Source: PALSA-612 sp963742925 (GTDB lineage Bacteria > Actinomycetota > Thermoleophilia > Gaiellales > Gaiellaceae). From it: a stretch of 64,000 nt of DNA. The notes under the pieces were generated by a model. The model was given only the letters and a program-made list of their open reading frames with translations. It was not told where the DNA came from and searched no databases. The DNA is taken from contig CAVUNV010000004.1 of NCBI GenBank assembly GCA_963742925.1, positions 531,171-595,170 on the forward strand, in the 5' to 3' direction. Made by a program: the position numbers and the translations under genes. The stretch's first letter is position 1, and each line of letters opens with the position of its first letter. Below, piece by piece: positions 32,575 through 40,369 of this stretch.

Positions 32575-33930
32575 ATGACCGTCACCGTCGTCAACCCGGC
32601 CACCGAGGAGCCGATCGCCACGCTTCCGCGGGCCGGCGTCGAGGAGACGGACGAGGCGGTGGCGCGGGCGAAGGCCGCCTTCCCCGCCTGGCGCGCCGTG
32701 GCCCCCGCCGACCGCGGGCGGCTGCTGCGGCGGCTCGCGACGCTCGTCGAGGAGCACGCCGACGAGCTGGCCACGATCGAGTCGCGGAACGTCGGCAAGC
32801 CGATCGCGGGAGCCCGCGGCGAGATCGGCATGGTCGCCGACGTGTTCCATTTCTACGCGGGCGCGGTCGACAAGCACCACGGCCAGACGATTCCCGTCGC
32901 CGGAGGGGTGGACATGACCTTCCGCGAGCCGCTCGGCGTCGTCGGCCTGATCGTCCCGTGGAACTTCCCGCTCAACATCGCCTCCTGGAAGCTCGGCCCC
33001 GCGCTCGCCTGCGGCAACACCGTCGTACTGAAACCGGCCGAGCTGACGCCGCTCTCGGCGCTGCGACTCTCCGAGCTCTGCCTGGAGGCGGGGATTCCGG
33101 AAGGCGTCGTCAACGTCCTCGTCGGCAAGGGCTCGGTCGTCGGCCAGCGGCTCGTCGAGCACCCGGACGTGGCCAAGATCGGCTTCACGGGCTCGACCGA
33201 GGTCGGCCGCTCCGTGATGGAGGGCGCCGCCGGGACGATCAAGCGCGTCACCCTCGAGCTGGGCGGCAAGTCGGCGAACATCGTCTTCGCCGATGCCGAC
33301 CTCGAGCGGGCCGCCGCCGCCGCGCCCTACGCCGTCTTCGACAACGCCGGCCAGGACTGCTGCGCCCGCTCGCGCATCCTCGTCGAGCAGTCGGCATACG
33401 ACGCCTTCCTCGCTCTGCTCGTCGAGGCGACGGCCGGCGTGAAGGTCGGCGACCCTGCGGACGCGTCGACCGAGATGGGCCCGCTGATCTCGGCGGCACA
33501 TCGTGAGACCGTCGCCTCGTTCACGGACGACGCCGAGATCCTGTTTCGCGGGGACACTCCCGGCGGCCCCGGCTTCTGGTTCCCGTGCACCCTGGTGGAG
33601 GCATCGAACGACGACCGCATCGCCCGCGAGGAGGTGTTCGGGCCGGTTGCGGCGGTGATCCCGTTCGCCGGCGAGCAGGAGGCGGTGCGGATCGCGAACG
33701 ACACCCCGTACGGGCTCTCGGGGTCGGTCTGGACGCGCGACGGCGCGCGCGCCTTGCGCGTGGCGCGCGCCCTCGAGACGGGCGTCATCTCGATCAACTC
33801 GAACAGCTCCGTCCGAGTGTCGACGCCGTTCGGGGGCATGAAGCAGTCGGGGTTCGGCCGCGAGCTCGGCATGCACGGGCTCGACGGCTACTCGGAGGTC
33901 AAGAACGTCTTCTACTCGACGGAGGGCTAG
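32575..33930 (+). CDS. Aldehyde dehydrogenase (NAD(P)+)
   Basis: 451-residue ALDH superfamily enzyme. Cofactor motif IVPWNFPLN, GFTGSTEVGRS, general-base Glu in LELGGKSANIV, nucleophile in NAGQDCCARSR and the C-terminal PFGGMKQSGFGRELG are intact. It is closest in look to betaine/aminoaldehyde dehydrogenases; the second Cys of the CC pair is the usual nucleophile. ATG lies 2 nt after the GS-like stop, so it belongs to the same operon and would oxidise the aldehyde produced from the amine. Confidence 0.92.
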   Translation: MTVTVVNPATEEPIATLPRAGVEETDEAVARAKAAFPAWRAVAPADRGRLLRRLATLVEEHADELATIESRNVGKPIAGARGEIGMVADVFHFYAGAVDKHHGQTIPVAGGVDMTFREPLGVVGLIVPWNFPLNIASWKLGPALACGNTVVLKPAELTPLSALRLSELCLEAGIPEGVVNVLVGKGSVVGQRLVEHPDVAKIGFTGSTEVGRSVMEGAAGTIKRVTLELGGKSANIVFADADLERAAAAAPYAVFDNAGQDCCARSRILVEQSAYDAFLALLVEATAGVKVGDPADASTEMGPLISAAHRETVASFTDDAEILFRGDTPGGPGFWFPCTLVEASNDDRIAREEVFGPVAAVIPFAGEQEAVRIANDTPYGLSGSVWTRDGARALRVARALETGVISINSNSSVRVSTPFGGMKQSGFGRELGMHGLDGYSEVKNVFYSTEG

Positions 33931-33935
33931 CTCAA

Positions 33936-34709
33936 ATGGCGGGACGGCTGGACGGAAAGGTGTGTGTGATCACGGGCGCCGGCGGCGGGATGGGGCGTGA
34001 GGCGGCGATCCTGTTCACGGCCGAGGGCGCGAAGGTCTGTGCCGCCGACGTGATGCTCGACGCGGCCGAGGAGACCGTGTCGATGTGCTCCGGAGAGGCA
34101 TTCGCCGCCCGGGTCGACGTCGCCGACGAAGGTCAGGTCGAATCCATGATGACGGCGACGGCCGAGCGCTTCGCGGGCATCGACGTCCTCTACAACAACG
34201 CCGGCATCTCACCCGCGGACGATGCGTCCATCCTCGACACGTCCGTCGAGGCCTGGCAGCGCGTCCAGGACGTGAACGCGAAGGGCGTCTTCCTGTGCTG
34301 CAAGCACGGGATCCCCCATCTTCTCGAGCGCGGGGGCGGGTCGATCGTGAACGTCGCGTCGTTCGTGGCGCTGCTCGGCGCGGCCACGTCGCAGATCTCG
34401 TACACCGCCTCGAAGGGAGCGGTGCTGTCGATGACGCGGGAGCTGGCCGTCCAGTTCGCGCGGCAGGGGATCCGCGTCAATGCGCTCTGCCCCGGCCCCG
34501 TCGAGACGCCGCTTCTGCTCTCGATCTTCGGCTCCGACCCGGCCGCTCTCGAGCGGCGTCGCGTGCACTGGCCGACCGGCCGCCTCGCCAGTCCGCGTGA
34601 GATCGTCAACGCGGCGCTCTTCCTGGCCTCGGACGAGTCGTCCTACGTGAACGGATCGACGTTCGTGGTCGACGGCGGCCTCACCGCCGCCTACGTGACC
34701 CCCGAGTGA
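33936..34709 (+). CDS. Short-chain dehydrogenase/reductase (classical SDR)
   Basis: 257 residues. Cofactor motif TGAGGGMG, NNAG at about residue 88, catalytic Ser (VASFVAL region), YTASK pair and the C-terminal VNGSTFVVDGG. Asp after beta-2 (AADVML) points to NAD(H). Last gene of the amine operon; a perfect palindrome ends the unit 3 nt after the stop. Substrate unknown. Confidence 0.9.
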   Translation: MAGRLDGKVCVITGAGGGMGREAAILFTAEGAKVCAADVMLDAAEETVSMCSGEAFAARVDVADEGQVESMMTATAERFAGIDVLYNNAGISPADDASILDTSVEAWQRVQDVNAKGVFLCCKHGIPHLLERGGGSIVNVASFVALLGAATSQISYTASKGAVLSMTRELAVQFARQGIRVNALCPGPVETPLLLSIFGSDPAALERRRVHWPTGRLASPREIVNAALFLASDESSYVNGSTFVVDGGLTAAYVTPE

Positions 34710-34712
34710 CCG

Positions 34713-34742
34713 GCAGGTGCCAGGCACGTGCCTGGCACCTGC
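34713..34742. terminator. 30-bp perfect palindrome after the amine operon
   Basis: GCAGGTGCCAGGCAC followed directly by its exact reverse complement. It starts 3 nt after the SDR stop. No T-run; CTTCTG follows. The GGTGCC/GTGCC core recalls the repeat units at 5.6 kb. Confidence 0.65.
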
Positions 34743-34852
34743 TTCTGCCCGTTTTGCGCGCCTTTTACCTTCGTTCTGACTGGGCGTAACAGCGCCGGGG
34801 TAGAAGAGATTGGTAGAGCGACACGTGAGCGTGTCGAAGCCAGGACGGGAGG

Positions 34853-35491
34853 ATGGACATGACGACCTCAACGAAGCGCAGGTCGGTACTCGTGCCTCTG
34901 GGCGCCGCTCTCGCTGTCCTGATCGGCGTCGCCGCCGCAGCGGGCACAGCGGGTGCCTCGCCCGCCCAGGTTCATGCTGCGGCCTACCGGCTGACGGCGA
35001 CGCTGAGCGCGGCCCAGGAGGTCCCGGCCGTGCAGGCACCGGCCGCCGCAAACGGCCGCTTCAACGCCGTGCTGTTCAGGTCCGGCGTCGGGGTGGCGAA
35101 GATCGCCGCGCTCGCCGGGTGCAAGGTCATCGTTCCGCCGCGGCGTAGCGGGCTGCCGACCCGGATCACCTGCAACGGCTCGGTCGTGACACTTCCGGCC
35201 CCGGGCCAGTGGCGCCTGCTCTGGCGGCTCTCGGTCTCCGGCCTGAGCGGACCGGCCACGGCGGCCGGCATCCACATCGCCCCGGCCGGTCACGCGGCGC
35301 CTCCGGCGTTTGCACTCTGCGGGCCGTGTGGGTCGGTGTCGCACGGCTACCTCGCGATCACCGCCGGCCAGGCGAACTCCCTCGTGGGCAACGCCTCCTA
35401 CGTGAACGTCACCACGGCTGCGAATCCGGGCGGCGAGATCCGTGGCCAGATCGTGAGAACGACGATCGGCTTCTCCGCCGGCCGTCTCTGA
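34853..35491 (+). CDS. Secreted CHRD-domain protein
   Basis: 212 residues. Twin-basic N-terminus and signal peptide (VLVPLGAALAVLIGVAAAAGTAGA), then a CHRD (chordin-type) domain: LTATLSAAQEVPAV, GIHIAPAGHAAP and the closing YVNVTTAANPGGEIRGQI. Four cysteines in the middle may form disulfides. CHRD proteins are extracellular and of unknown role in bacteria. Shine-Dalgarno GGGAGG precedes ATG 34853; ATG 34859 is an alternative. Confidence 0.85.
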   Translation: MDMTTSTKRRSVLVPLGAALAVLIGVAAAAGTAGASPAQVHAAAYRLTATLSAAQEVPAVQAPAAANGRFNAVLFRSGVGVAKIAALAGCKVIVPPRRSGLPTRITCNGSVVTLPAPGQWRLLWRLSVSGLSGPATAAGIHIAPAGHAAPPAFALCGPCGSVSHGYLAITAGQANSLVGNASYVNVTTAANPGGEIRGQIVRTTIGFSAGRL

Positions 35492-35503
35492 GGCTCGTCC
35501 GCC

Positions 35504-35995
35504 TCAGGTCTGCCAGGGGACCGACCGGGAGCGGACGACCTGCTCGGAGAGCTCGTGCAGGTTCGTGCGCCGGCTCCGGGCCTCCTGACGGAGGAGCTGG
35601 AAGCACTCGTCGGGATCCAGTCCGAGCCGGGCGGCCAGGACGCCCTTCGCCTGCTCGATCACGATCCTCGACTGCAGCGCCGTCTCGAGCTGTGCGATCC
35701 GCTCGAGCAGGACCGAGGGCGAGTCTGCGGTCGGGGAGTCGCCCGGAACCAGCAGGGTGTAGGTACGGTCGTCGAAGTGGACCCGGAGGGACGTGAGCCC
35801 TTCTGTCTCCAGCCAGCCGCCGAGCACTCTCAGCAGCTCGAGCAGCTGCGTCGACAGGCGGTCGCCTTCCAGCCCGACCTGCCAGCTCTTCCCCTCGCGG
35901 ACGAGCTGCGACGAGTAGCCGTCGAGGGCAGCCTGCAGCGACTCCGCGTGCGGTCTCGAAGACGCTTCGATACGGATCGATGGCCCTAGCCCCAC
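35504..35995 (-). CDS. ANTAR-domain RNA-binding protein with uncharacterised N-terminal domain
   Basis: 163 residues. The C-terminal third (ETALQSRIVIEQAKGVLAARLGLDPDECFQLL) is an ANTAR domain, which binds dual-hexaloop RNA and prevents termination. The N-terminal 95 residues (SLQAALDGYSSQLVREGKSWQVGLEG ... LRVHFDDRTYTLLVPG) have no receiver aspartate and no recognised sensor motif, so control by a phosphorelay is unlikely. Start GTG 35995. The gene stands alone, divergent from the cyclase gene. It is the second ANTAR protein in the window. Confidence 0.8.
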   Translation of the reverse strand: MGLGPSIRIEASSRPHAESLQAALDGYSSQLVREGKSWQVGLEGDRLSTQLLELLRVLGGWLETEGLTSLRVHFDDRTYTLLVPGDSPTADSPSVLLERIAQLETALQSRIVIEQAKGVLAARLGLDPDECFQLLRQEARSRRTNLHELSEQVVRSRSVPWQT

Positions 35996-36151
35996 AGCAC
36001 CGTCCCAGTCGGAATCCGACTCGGTCGCGGCGAGAAAGGGGCGGGCGACTTACAGAACGGGTTCGGGTGCCTGCGTCAGCGCCGATACCGGGGAGGCCGA
36101 GAACTCCAGTATGCCCGAAGTCGCGAGGTGCGGAGGCGTCCGGCGGGGATC

Positions 36152-36157
36152 TAGACT
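36152..36157 (+). promoter_or_regulatory. Leaderless -10 box for the cyclase gene
   Basis: TAGACT, 6 nt, ATG 36164; no Shine-Dalgarno. Confidence 0.6.
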
Positions 36158-36163
36158 CGCGCC

Positions 36164-39100
36164 ATGACGCCATGTCCCGCCTGCGGCGCGGCGAACACGG
36201 CCGGCTCGCGATTCTGCTCGTCCTGCGGCAGCCCGCTGACCGCGGATCCGTCACGGGAACGGCGGAAGCTCGTGACGCTCCTCTTCTGCGACCTGTCCGG
36301 CTCGACGAGCCTGGGCGAGCACCTCGACCCGGAGTCCGTGCGGGACATGATGTTCCGTTACTTCCACACGGTGCGCTCGGCGATCGAGCGGCACGGGGGG
36401 ACGGTGGAGAAATTCGTCGGCGACGCCGTGCTCGCGGTGTTCGGCGTGCCGGTCGCGCACGAGGACGATGCGCTCCGGGCGCTTCGCGCGGCCGCCGAGA
36501 TGCGCGACCGGCTGGAGCGGCTGAACGACGAGCTCGGGCGCCGCTTCGGCCGGCGGATCGCACTCCGCATCGGCGTCGACACCGGCGAGGTGGTCGTGGG
36601 CGATCCGTCGAGCAACGAGACGTTCGTGACCGGGGACGCCGTCAACGTGGCCGCCCGGCTGCAACAGGCCGCCGGCGAGAACGAGATCCTCGTCGGCGAG
36701 AGCGCGCTGCTGCTCGCGGGCGACGCTGCCACGCTGGAGGCGCTCGAGCCTCTCGCGCTGAAAGGGAAGCACGAGCGCATCCCGGCTTACCGCCTGCTCG
36801 GCGTCTCGCCCGGCGCCTCGGTGCGTGCGCCCAGGCTCGACCGGCCGATCGTGGGCCGCAAGCCCGAGCTGGCCGCGCTCCTCGGGCTGCTCGACGCGAG
36901 CGTCGACGGCAGCCGCTGCGTGCTCGCGACGATCGTCGGCGAGCCCGGGGTGGGGAAATCCCGTCTGGTCGCGGAGCTCGAGGCGTCCGTGTCCGACCGT
37001 GCGACCGTGCTTCACGGACGGTGCCTGCCCTACGGCGAGGGGATCACGTTCTGGCCGCTCGGGGAGCTCGTCCGCGAGGCGGCCGACATCCGCGAGGGGC
37101 TGCCGGCCGAGGAGGCGCTCGGCCGGCTGGAACGGCTGGCCGGAGCGGAGGTTGCCGGGCCGGTGGCCGCCGCGATCGGGCTCACCGGTGAGAGCGGAGA
37201 TCGCGACACGATCGTCTGGGCGTTCCGGCGCCTGTTCGAGGAGCTGGCGGCGGAGCGACCGTTGGTGGCCTATGTCGAGGACCTGCACTGGGCCGAGCCG
37301 ACCCTGCTCGAGCTCCTCACCCACCTGCGCGATCGGGCCGTGGGGCCGATTCTCCTGCTCTGCACCGCACGGTCCGAGCTGCTCGAGAGCGCCCCGGACT
37401 GGGAGGCGACCGTTCGGCTCGAGCCGCTCGCACTCGACGAGGTCGGAGAGCTGATCGACGACTTCGCTCTCGAGGGCGAGGCGCGGGAGAAGGTCGTCGA
37501 GGCGTCCGGCGGGAATCCGCTGTTCGCCGAGGAGCTTGCGAACCTGCTCCGCGAGCACCCCGAGGAGGGTGCGATCCCGACGACTCTCAGCGCGCTCTTG
37601 ACCGCCCGTCTCGACCGGCTCCCCGACGTCGAGCGGCGGGTCGCCGAGCGGGCGTCCGTCGAGGGCCTCGTCTTCCACCGCGGCGCCGTGCTCGAGCTCT
37701 CACCCGCGAACGAACGTCGTGCGATCCAGGACGCGATCGAGCAGCTCGAGTCGCGCAACCTGGTGCAACCGGCGAAGGCGGACTTCGCGGACGAGGCGGC
37801 GTTCCGCTTCCGTCACGGCCTGATCCGCGATGCGGCGTACAACGGCCTCCCGAAGCGGGTGCGGGCCGAGCTTCACGAACGGTTTGCCGCCTGGCTCCAG
37901 CTCCGCGCCTCCGAGAGCGGGCGCGACCAGGAGGAGATCGTCGGGTACCACCTCGAGCAGACCGTGCTCTATCGGTCCGAGCTGGGGCTGCTCGACGAGC
38001 GCGAGCTCGAGCTCGCGAAGCAGGCGTCGGCGCTGCTCGCCGTCGCCGGCCGGCGGGCGCTCGCCCGCGGGGACGCACCTGCGGCCGTCAACCTCCTCGA
38101 GCGCGCTGACTCGCTGCTCGCGGACGAGGACGCAGACCGGACGACGCTGCTGCTCGACCTCGGCGAGGCGCTCCGCGAGGCCGGCGAGCTGGCTCGTGCG
38201 GACGAGACCCTGCGCGGCGTGATCGAGCGGGCCCAGGCCGCCGGGGACGAGCCGCTGGAGGCGCGCGGCCGGCTCGAGCGCGCCTTTCTGCAGCGCTATA
38301 TCGACCGGGAGGCGCGCGTCGACGACCTCCTCCTGGTCGCCGAGGAGACCGCCGTCGTCTTCGAGGCACACGGCGACGACGCGGGCCTGTCGCGCTCGCT
38401 ACGCCTCGCCGCCGAGGCGCACTGGTCGCACTGCCGGATCGGGGAGATGGCCGAGGCGTACGAGCGTGCTCTCGCCCATGCCCGCCGCCGCGGTGATCAC
38501 CGAGAGCTTGCAGGCATCTACCAGGGGCTCGTCCGGTCGACCTTCGCCGGGCCGATGCCGGCAGACGCCGCCATCGTGCACTGCGAGGAGATCCTCCGGC
38601 AAGCCCCGCCCGACCGGCCGCTGGAGGCGATCATCGCCGGGGTCGTCGGTCTCCTCGAGGCCATGCGCGGCCGCTTCCCGGAGGCACGCGCGTCGGCGGC
38701 GCATGCGGTCTCCGTCTTCGAGGAGCTCGGCAAGCCGGTCGTCGCGGCCGCGGTGCGCGGCTGGGCGGGCGCGATCGAGCTCTATGCCGCGGCCCCCGAG
38801 GCCGCCGAGACGCTCCTGCAGCCGGCGTTCGAGACGCTCGAGGCGCGCGGCGAGACCGGCAACCTGTCGACCGTCGCCGCCTACCTCGCGCAGGCGCTCT
38901 ACGCGGAGGGGCGTCTCGAGGAGGCCGAGCGGGCGACCGAGACCAGTGAGCGCTGCGCGGCCCTCGACGACATCCACGCCCAGGTCGGGTGGCGTGTCAC
39001 CCGCGCGCGCGTGATGGCGAGCCGGGGTGAGATCGAGACGGCGGAGACGCTGGCGCGCGAGGCCGGCGCGCTCGCTGCCGAGACCGACTACCTGAACCTC

Positions 39101-39274
39101 CAGGGCGATGCGTTCGCCGGTCTCGGCGAGGTCGCGCTCGCCGCGGGACGTGCCGACGCGGCCGAAGCCTTCGGCCGGGCGATCGAGGTCTATTCGGCGA
39201 AGGGCAACGTCGTCGCCGCGGCGAGCGTCCGAGCGTCGCTCGAGCGGGCGTCCGCCACGGCGTCGGCCGGCTGA
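36164..39274 (+). CDS. Zinc-ribbon / class III adenylate cyclase / AAA ATPase / TPR protein
   Basis: 1036 residues. Residues 3-24 are a zinc ribbon (CPACG ... CSSCG). Residues about 35-205 are a class III nucleotidyl cyclase with metal aspartates in LFCDLSGST and KFVGDAVLAVFG and a GDAVNVAARLQ transition-state region. Residues about 225-480 form a STAND/AAA ATPase (Walker A GEPGVGKSR, Walker B LVAYVEDLHWAEP), and the rest is helical TPR-like repeats. Such proteins turn a protein-protein signal into cAMP; the partner is unknown. Its last 85 nt overlap the convergent methyltransferase gene. Confidence 0.93.
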   Translation: MTPCPACGAANTAGSRFCSSCGSPLTADPSRERRKLVTLLFCDLSGSTSLGEHLDPESVRDMMFRYFHTVRSAIERHGGTVEKFVGDAVLAVFGVPVAHEDDALRALRAAAEMRDRLERLNDELGRRFGRRIALRIGVDTGEVVVGDPSSNETFVTGDAVNVAARLQQAAGENEILVGESALLLAGDAATLEALEPLALKGKHERIPAYRLLGVSPGASVRAPRLDRPIVGRKPELAALLGLLDASVDGSRCVLATIVGEPGVGKSRLVAELEASVSDRATVLHGRCLPYGEGITFWPLGELVREAADIREGLPAEEALGRLERLAGAEVAGPVAAAIGLTGESGDRDTIVWAFRRLFEELAAERPLVAYVEDLHWAEPTLLELLTHLRDRAVGPILLLCTARSELLESAPDWEATVRLEPLALDEVGELIDDFALEGEAREKVVEASGGNPLFAEELANLLREHPEEGAIPTTLSALLTARLDRLPDVERRVAERASVEGLVFHRGAVLELSPANERRAIQDAIEQLESRNLVQPAKADFADEAAFRFRHGLIRDAAYNGLPKRVRAELHERFAAWLQLRASESGRDQEEIVGYHLEQTVLYRSELGLLDERELELAKQASALLAVAGRRALARGDAPAAVNLLERADSLLADEDADRTTLLLDLGEALREAGELARADETLRGVIERAQAAGDEPLEARGRLERAFLQRYIDREARVDDLLLVAEETAVVFEAHGDDAGLSRSLRLAAEAHWSHCRIGEMAEAYERALAHARRRGDHRELAGIYQGLVRSTFAGPMPADAAIVHCEEILRQAPPDRPLEAIIAGVVGLLEAMRGRFPEARASAAHAVSVFEELGKPVVAAAVRGWAGAIELYAAAPEAAETLLQPAFETLEARGETGNLSTVAAYLAQALYAEGRLEEAERATETSERCAALDDIHAQVGWRVTRARVMASRGEIETAETLAREAGALAAETDYLNLQGDAFAGLGEVALAAGRADAAEAFGRAIEVYSAKGNVVAAASVRASLERASATASAG

Positions 39275-40028
39275 GCTTCGGCCGGCTGAGCCTCGGCCGG
39301 CTGAGTCACCGGCTCGAGCACGATCGTCGCCATCCAGGGGAGGTCGTCCGCCGCGAGCGAGGCGAGCGGAACGCGGCGCACCGTCGCGTCGGCGATCGGG
39401 TACGGAGATGCCTCGTAGGCGATCACCTCGTGATCCGGCGGGTAGAGCTCGAGGAGGCGCTCGACGAGGAGCGGCAGCCGGGACAGGTCGGGCTCGGTGA
39501 CGGAGTCCGAGCGCCCGAGGACACTCACCTGCCACAGAACGAGCAGAGCCCCCGTGTCGACTACCGGTCGCCGTAGAAGGAACCGGGTTGCGTCGTGGCT
39601 CTGGCAGCCGTCGATGCCCGGATCGATGCCGAGGTCGGCGAAGAGGCAGTCCTCGGCGGAGATGCCCGGCAGCATCACCGCCTCGTGTCCTTCTGCGCGG
39701 GCCTGTCGTACGGCCGCATGGCCGGGTGTCCCGAAGACGCCGGGATGCCCGTAGAACGCGGCGCAGACGACATGACCTGCGCGTACGGGAGCCATGATCT
39801 CCTCGACCATCGCCTCGTAGATCGGCAGCCGCTCGGCGCCGGGCTCGTAGAGATGCTCGAGCGAACGCGCCCGCGGGTTGAGCCGCTGGACGACCGCGGC
39901 TGCCACCGGCTCGGCGACCAGGAAGAACACCTCGTCGGCCGCGCTCGATCGCCTCTGCGCGCCTCGTCCGTCAGCTGGATGCCGGCCCGGATCCCCGTCC
40001 CGACGACGATGAGCGAACCCGGCGCCAC
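39190..40028 (-). CDS. Borosin-type peptide alpha-N-methyltransferase (tetrapyrrole methylase fold; two small indels near 39.94-39.97 kb)
   Basis: About 279-residue SAM-dependent methyltransferase. The N-terminus APGSLIVVGTGIRAGIQLT (from GTG 40028) is the SAM-site start of the tetrapyrrole methylase fold. After two one-base insertions (around the GCGCAGAGG and GCGCGGCCG contexts, minus strand) the sense continues as ADEVFFLVAEPVAAAVVQRL, YGHPGVF and MLPGISAEDCLFADLGIDP. This is the pattern of borosin peptide-backbone N-methyltransferases (OphMA/SonM family), including a Tyr-Arg-Tyr set in EHLYEPGAERLPIY. No precursor is fused to it; the stand-alone peptide gene 9 nt upstream makes it a split borosin pair. 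The C-terminal QPAEA repeats overlap the cyclase gene and may not be functional. Confidence 0.82.
39263..39307. repeat. 15-bp tandem repeat, three copies
   Basis: TCGGCCGGCTGAGC plus one variable base at 39263, 39278 and 39293. It spans the cyclase stop codon; on the other strand it encodes the repeated QPAEA tail of the methyltransferase. Copy-number change here would alter both C-termini. Confidence 0.85.
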
Positions 40029-40037
40029 GAGCGGAGG

Positions 40038-40250
40038 CTAGCCGTGGAGGGTGATCTGCATCGACCTGGCCCCCTCCGGGTCGACCTTGGCGACGGCGGC
40101 CCGGATCTTGGTCGCGTCACTCGTCAGCACGATCGCCTGGTCGGCGGCGCTCAGCCCGAAGCTCGTCATCGCGCTCACGGCGTCGCCTTGGAAGGCTGCC
40201 AGCGCGCTCGCGTCGTCGGTCAGGTGCTTCATGTAGGCCTCAATGGTCAT
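40038..40250 (-). CDS. Candidate split-borosin precursor peptide
   Basis: 70 residues. Residues 1-55 are helical with the recurring pattern of borosin-binding precursor domains: MTIEAYMKHLTDDASALAAF, then SAMTSFGLSAADQAIVLTS and a short DATKIRAAV helix. The last residues, ARSMQITLHG (61-70), form a short beta-branched/hydrophobic C-terminal core ending in His-Gly, similar to the core end of the Shewanella SonA precursor. The ATG has GAGGAG/AGAGGA upstream and its own promoter. The methyltransferase gene follows 9 nt after the stop. Residues likely to be N-methylated are Ile66 and Leu68 and neighbours (inference). Confidence 0.8.
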   Translation of the reverse strand: MTIEAYMKHLTDDASALAAFQGDAVSAMTSFGLSAADQAIVLTSDATKIRAAVAKVDPEGARSMQITLHG

Positions 40251-40286
40251 GCTGTCCTCTCCTCACTCGACGGGGCCTGCGGGGCA

Positions 40287-40315
40287 AACCTACTCGGCGC
40301 CGGGCGAGAGGTCAA
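40287..40315 (-). promoter_or_regulatory. Promoter of the borosin operon
   Basis: Minus strand TTGACC (40315-40310), 17 nt, TAGGTT (40292-40287). It predicts a start near 40280 and a 30-nt leader with a Shine-Dalgarno, unlike the leaderless genes nearby. It is the best sigma-70-like promoter in this part of the window. Confidence 0.7.
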
Positions 40316-40328
40316 CGCGGGGAGGAGC

Positions 40329-40355
40329 CGAGGGGGAGCCGGAAGCTCCCCCTCG
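40329..40355. terminator. Terminator-like hairpin of the EXORDIUM-like gene
   Basis: CGAGGGGGAGC / GCTCCCCCTCG, 11 perfect base pairs, loop CGGAA, 15 nt beyond the stop of the minus-strand gene at 40370 and just before the borosin promoter. It would separate the two transcripts. Confidence 0.65.
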
Positions 40356-40369
40356 CTCGGTGCAGTCGA

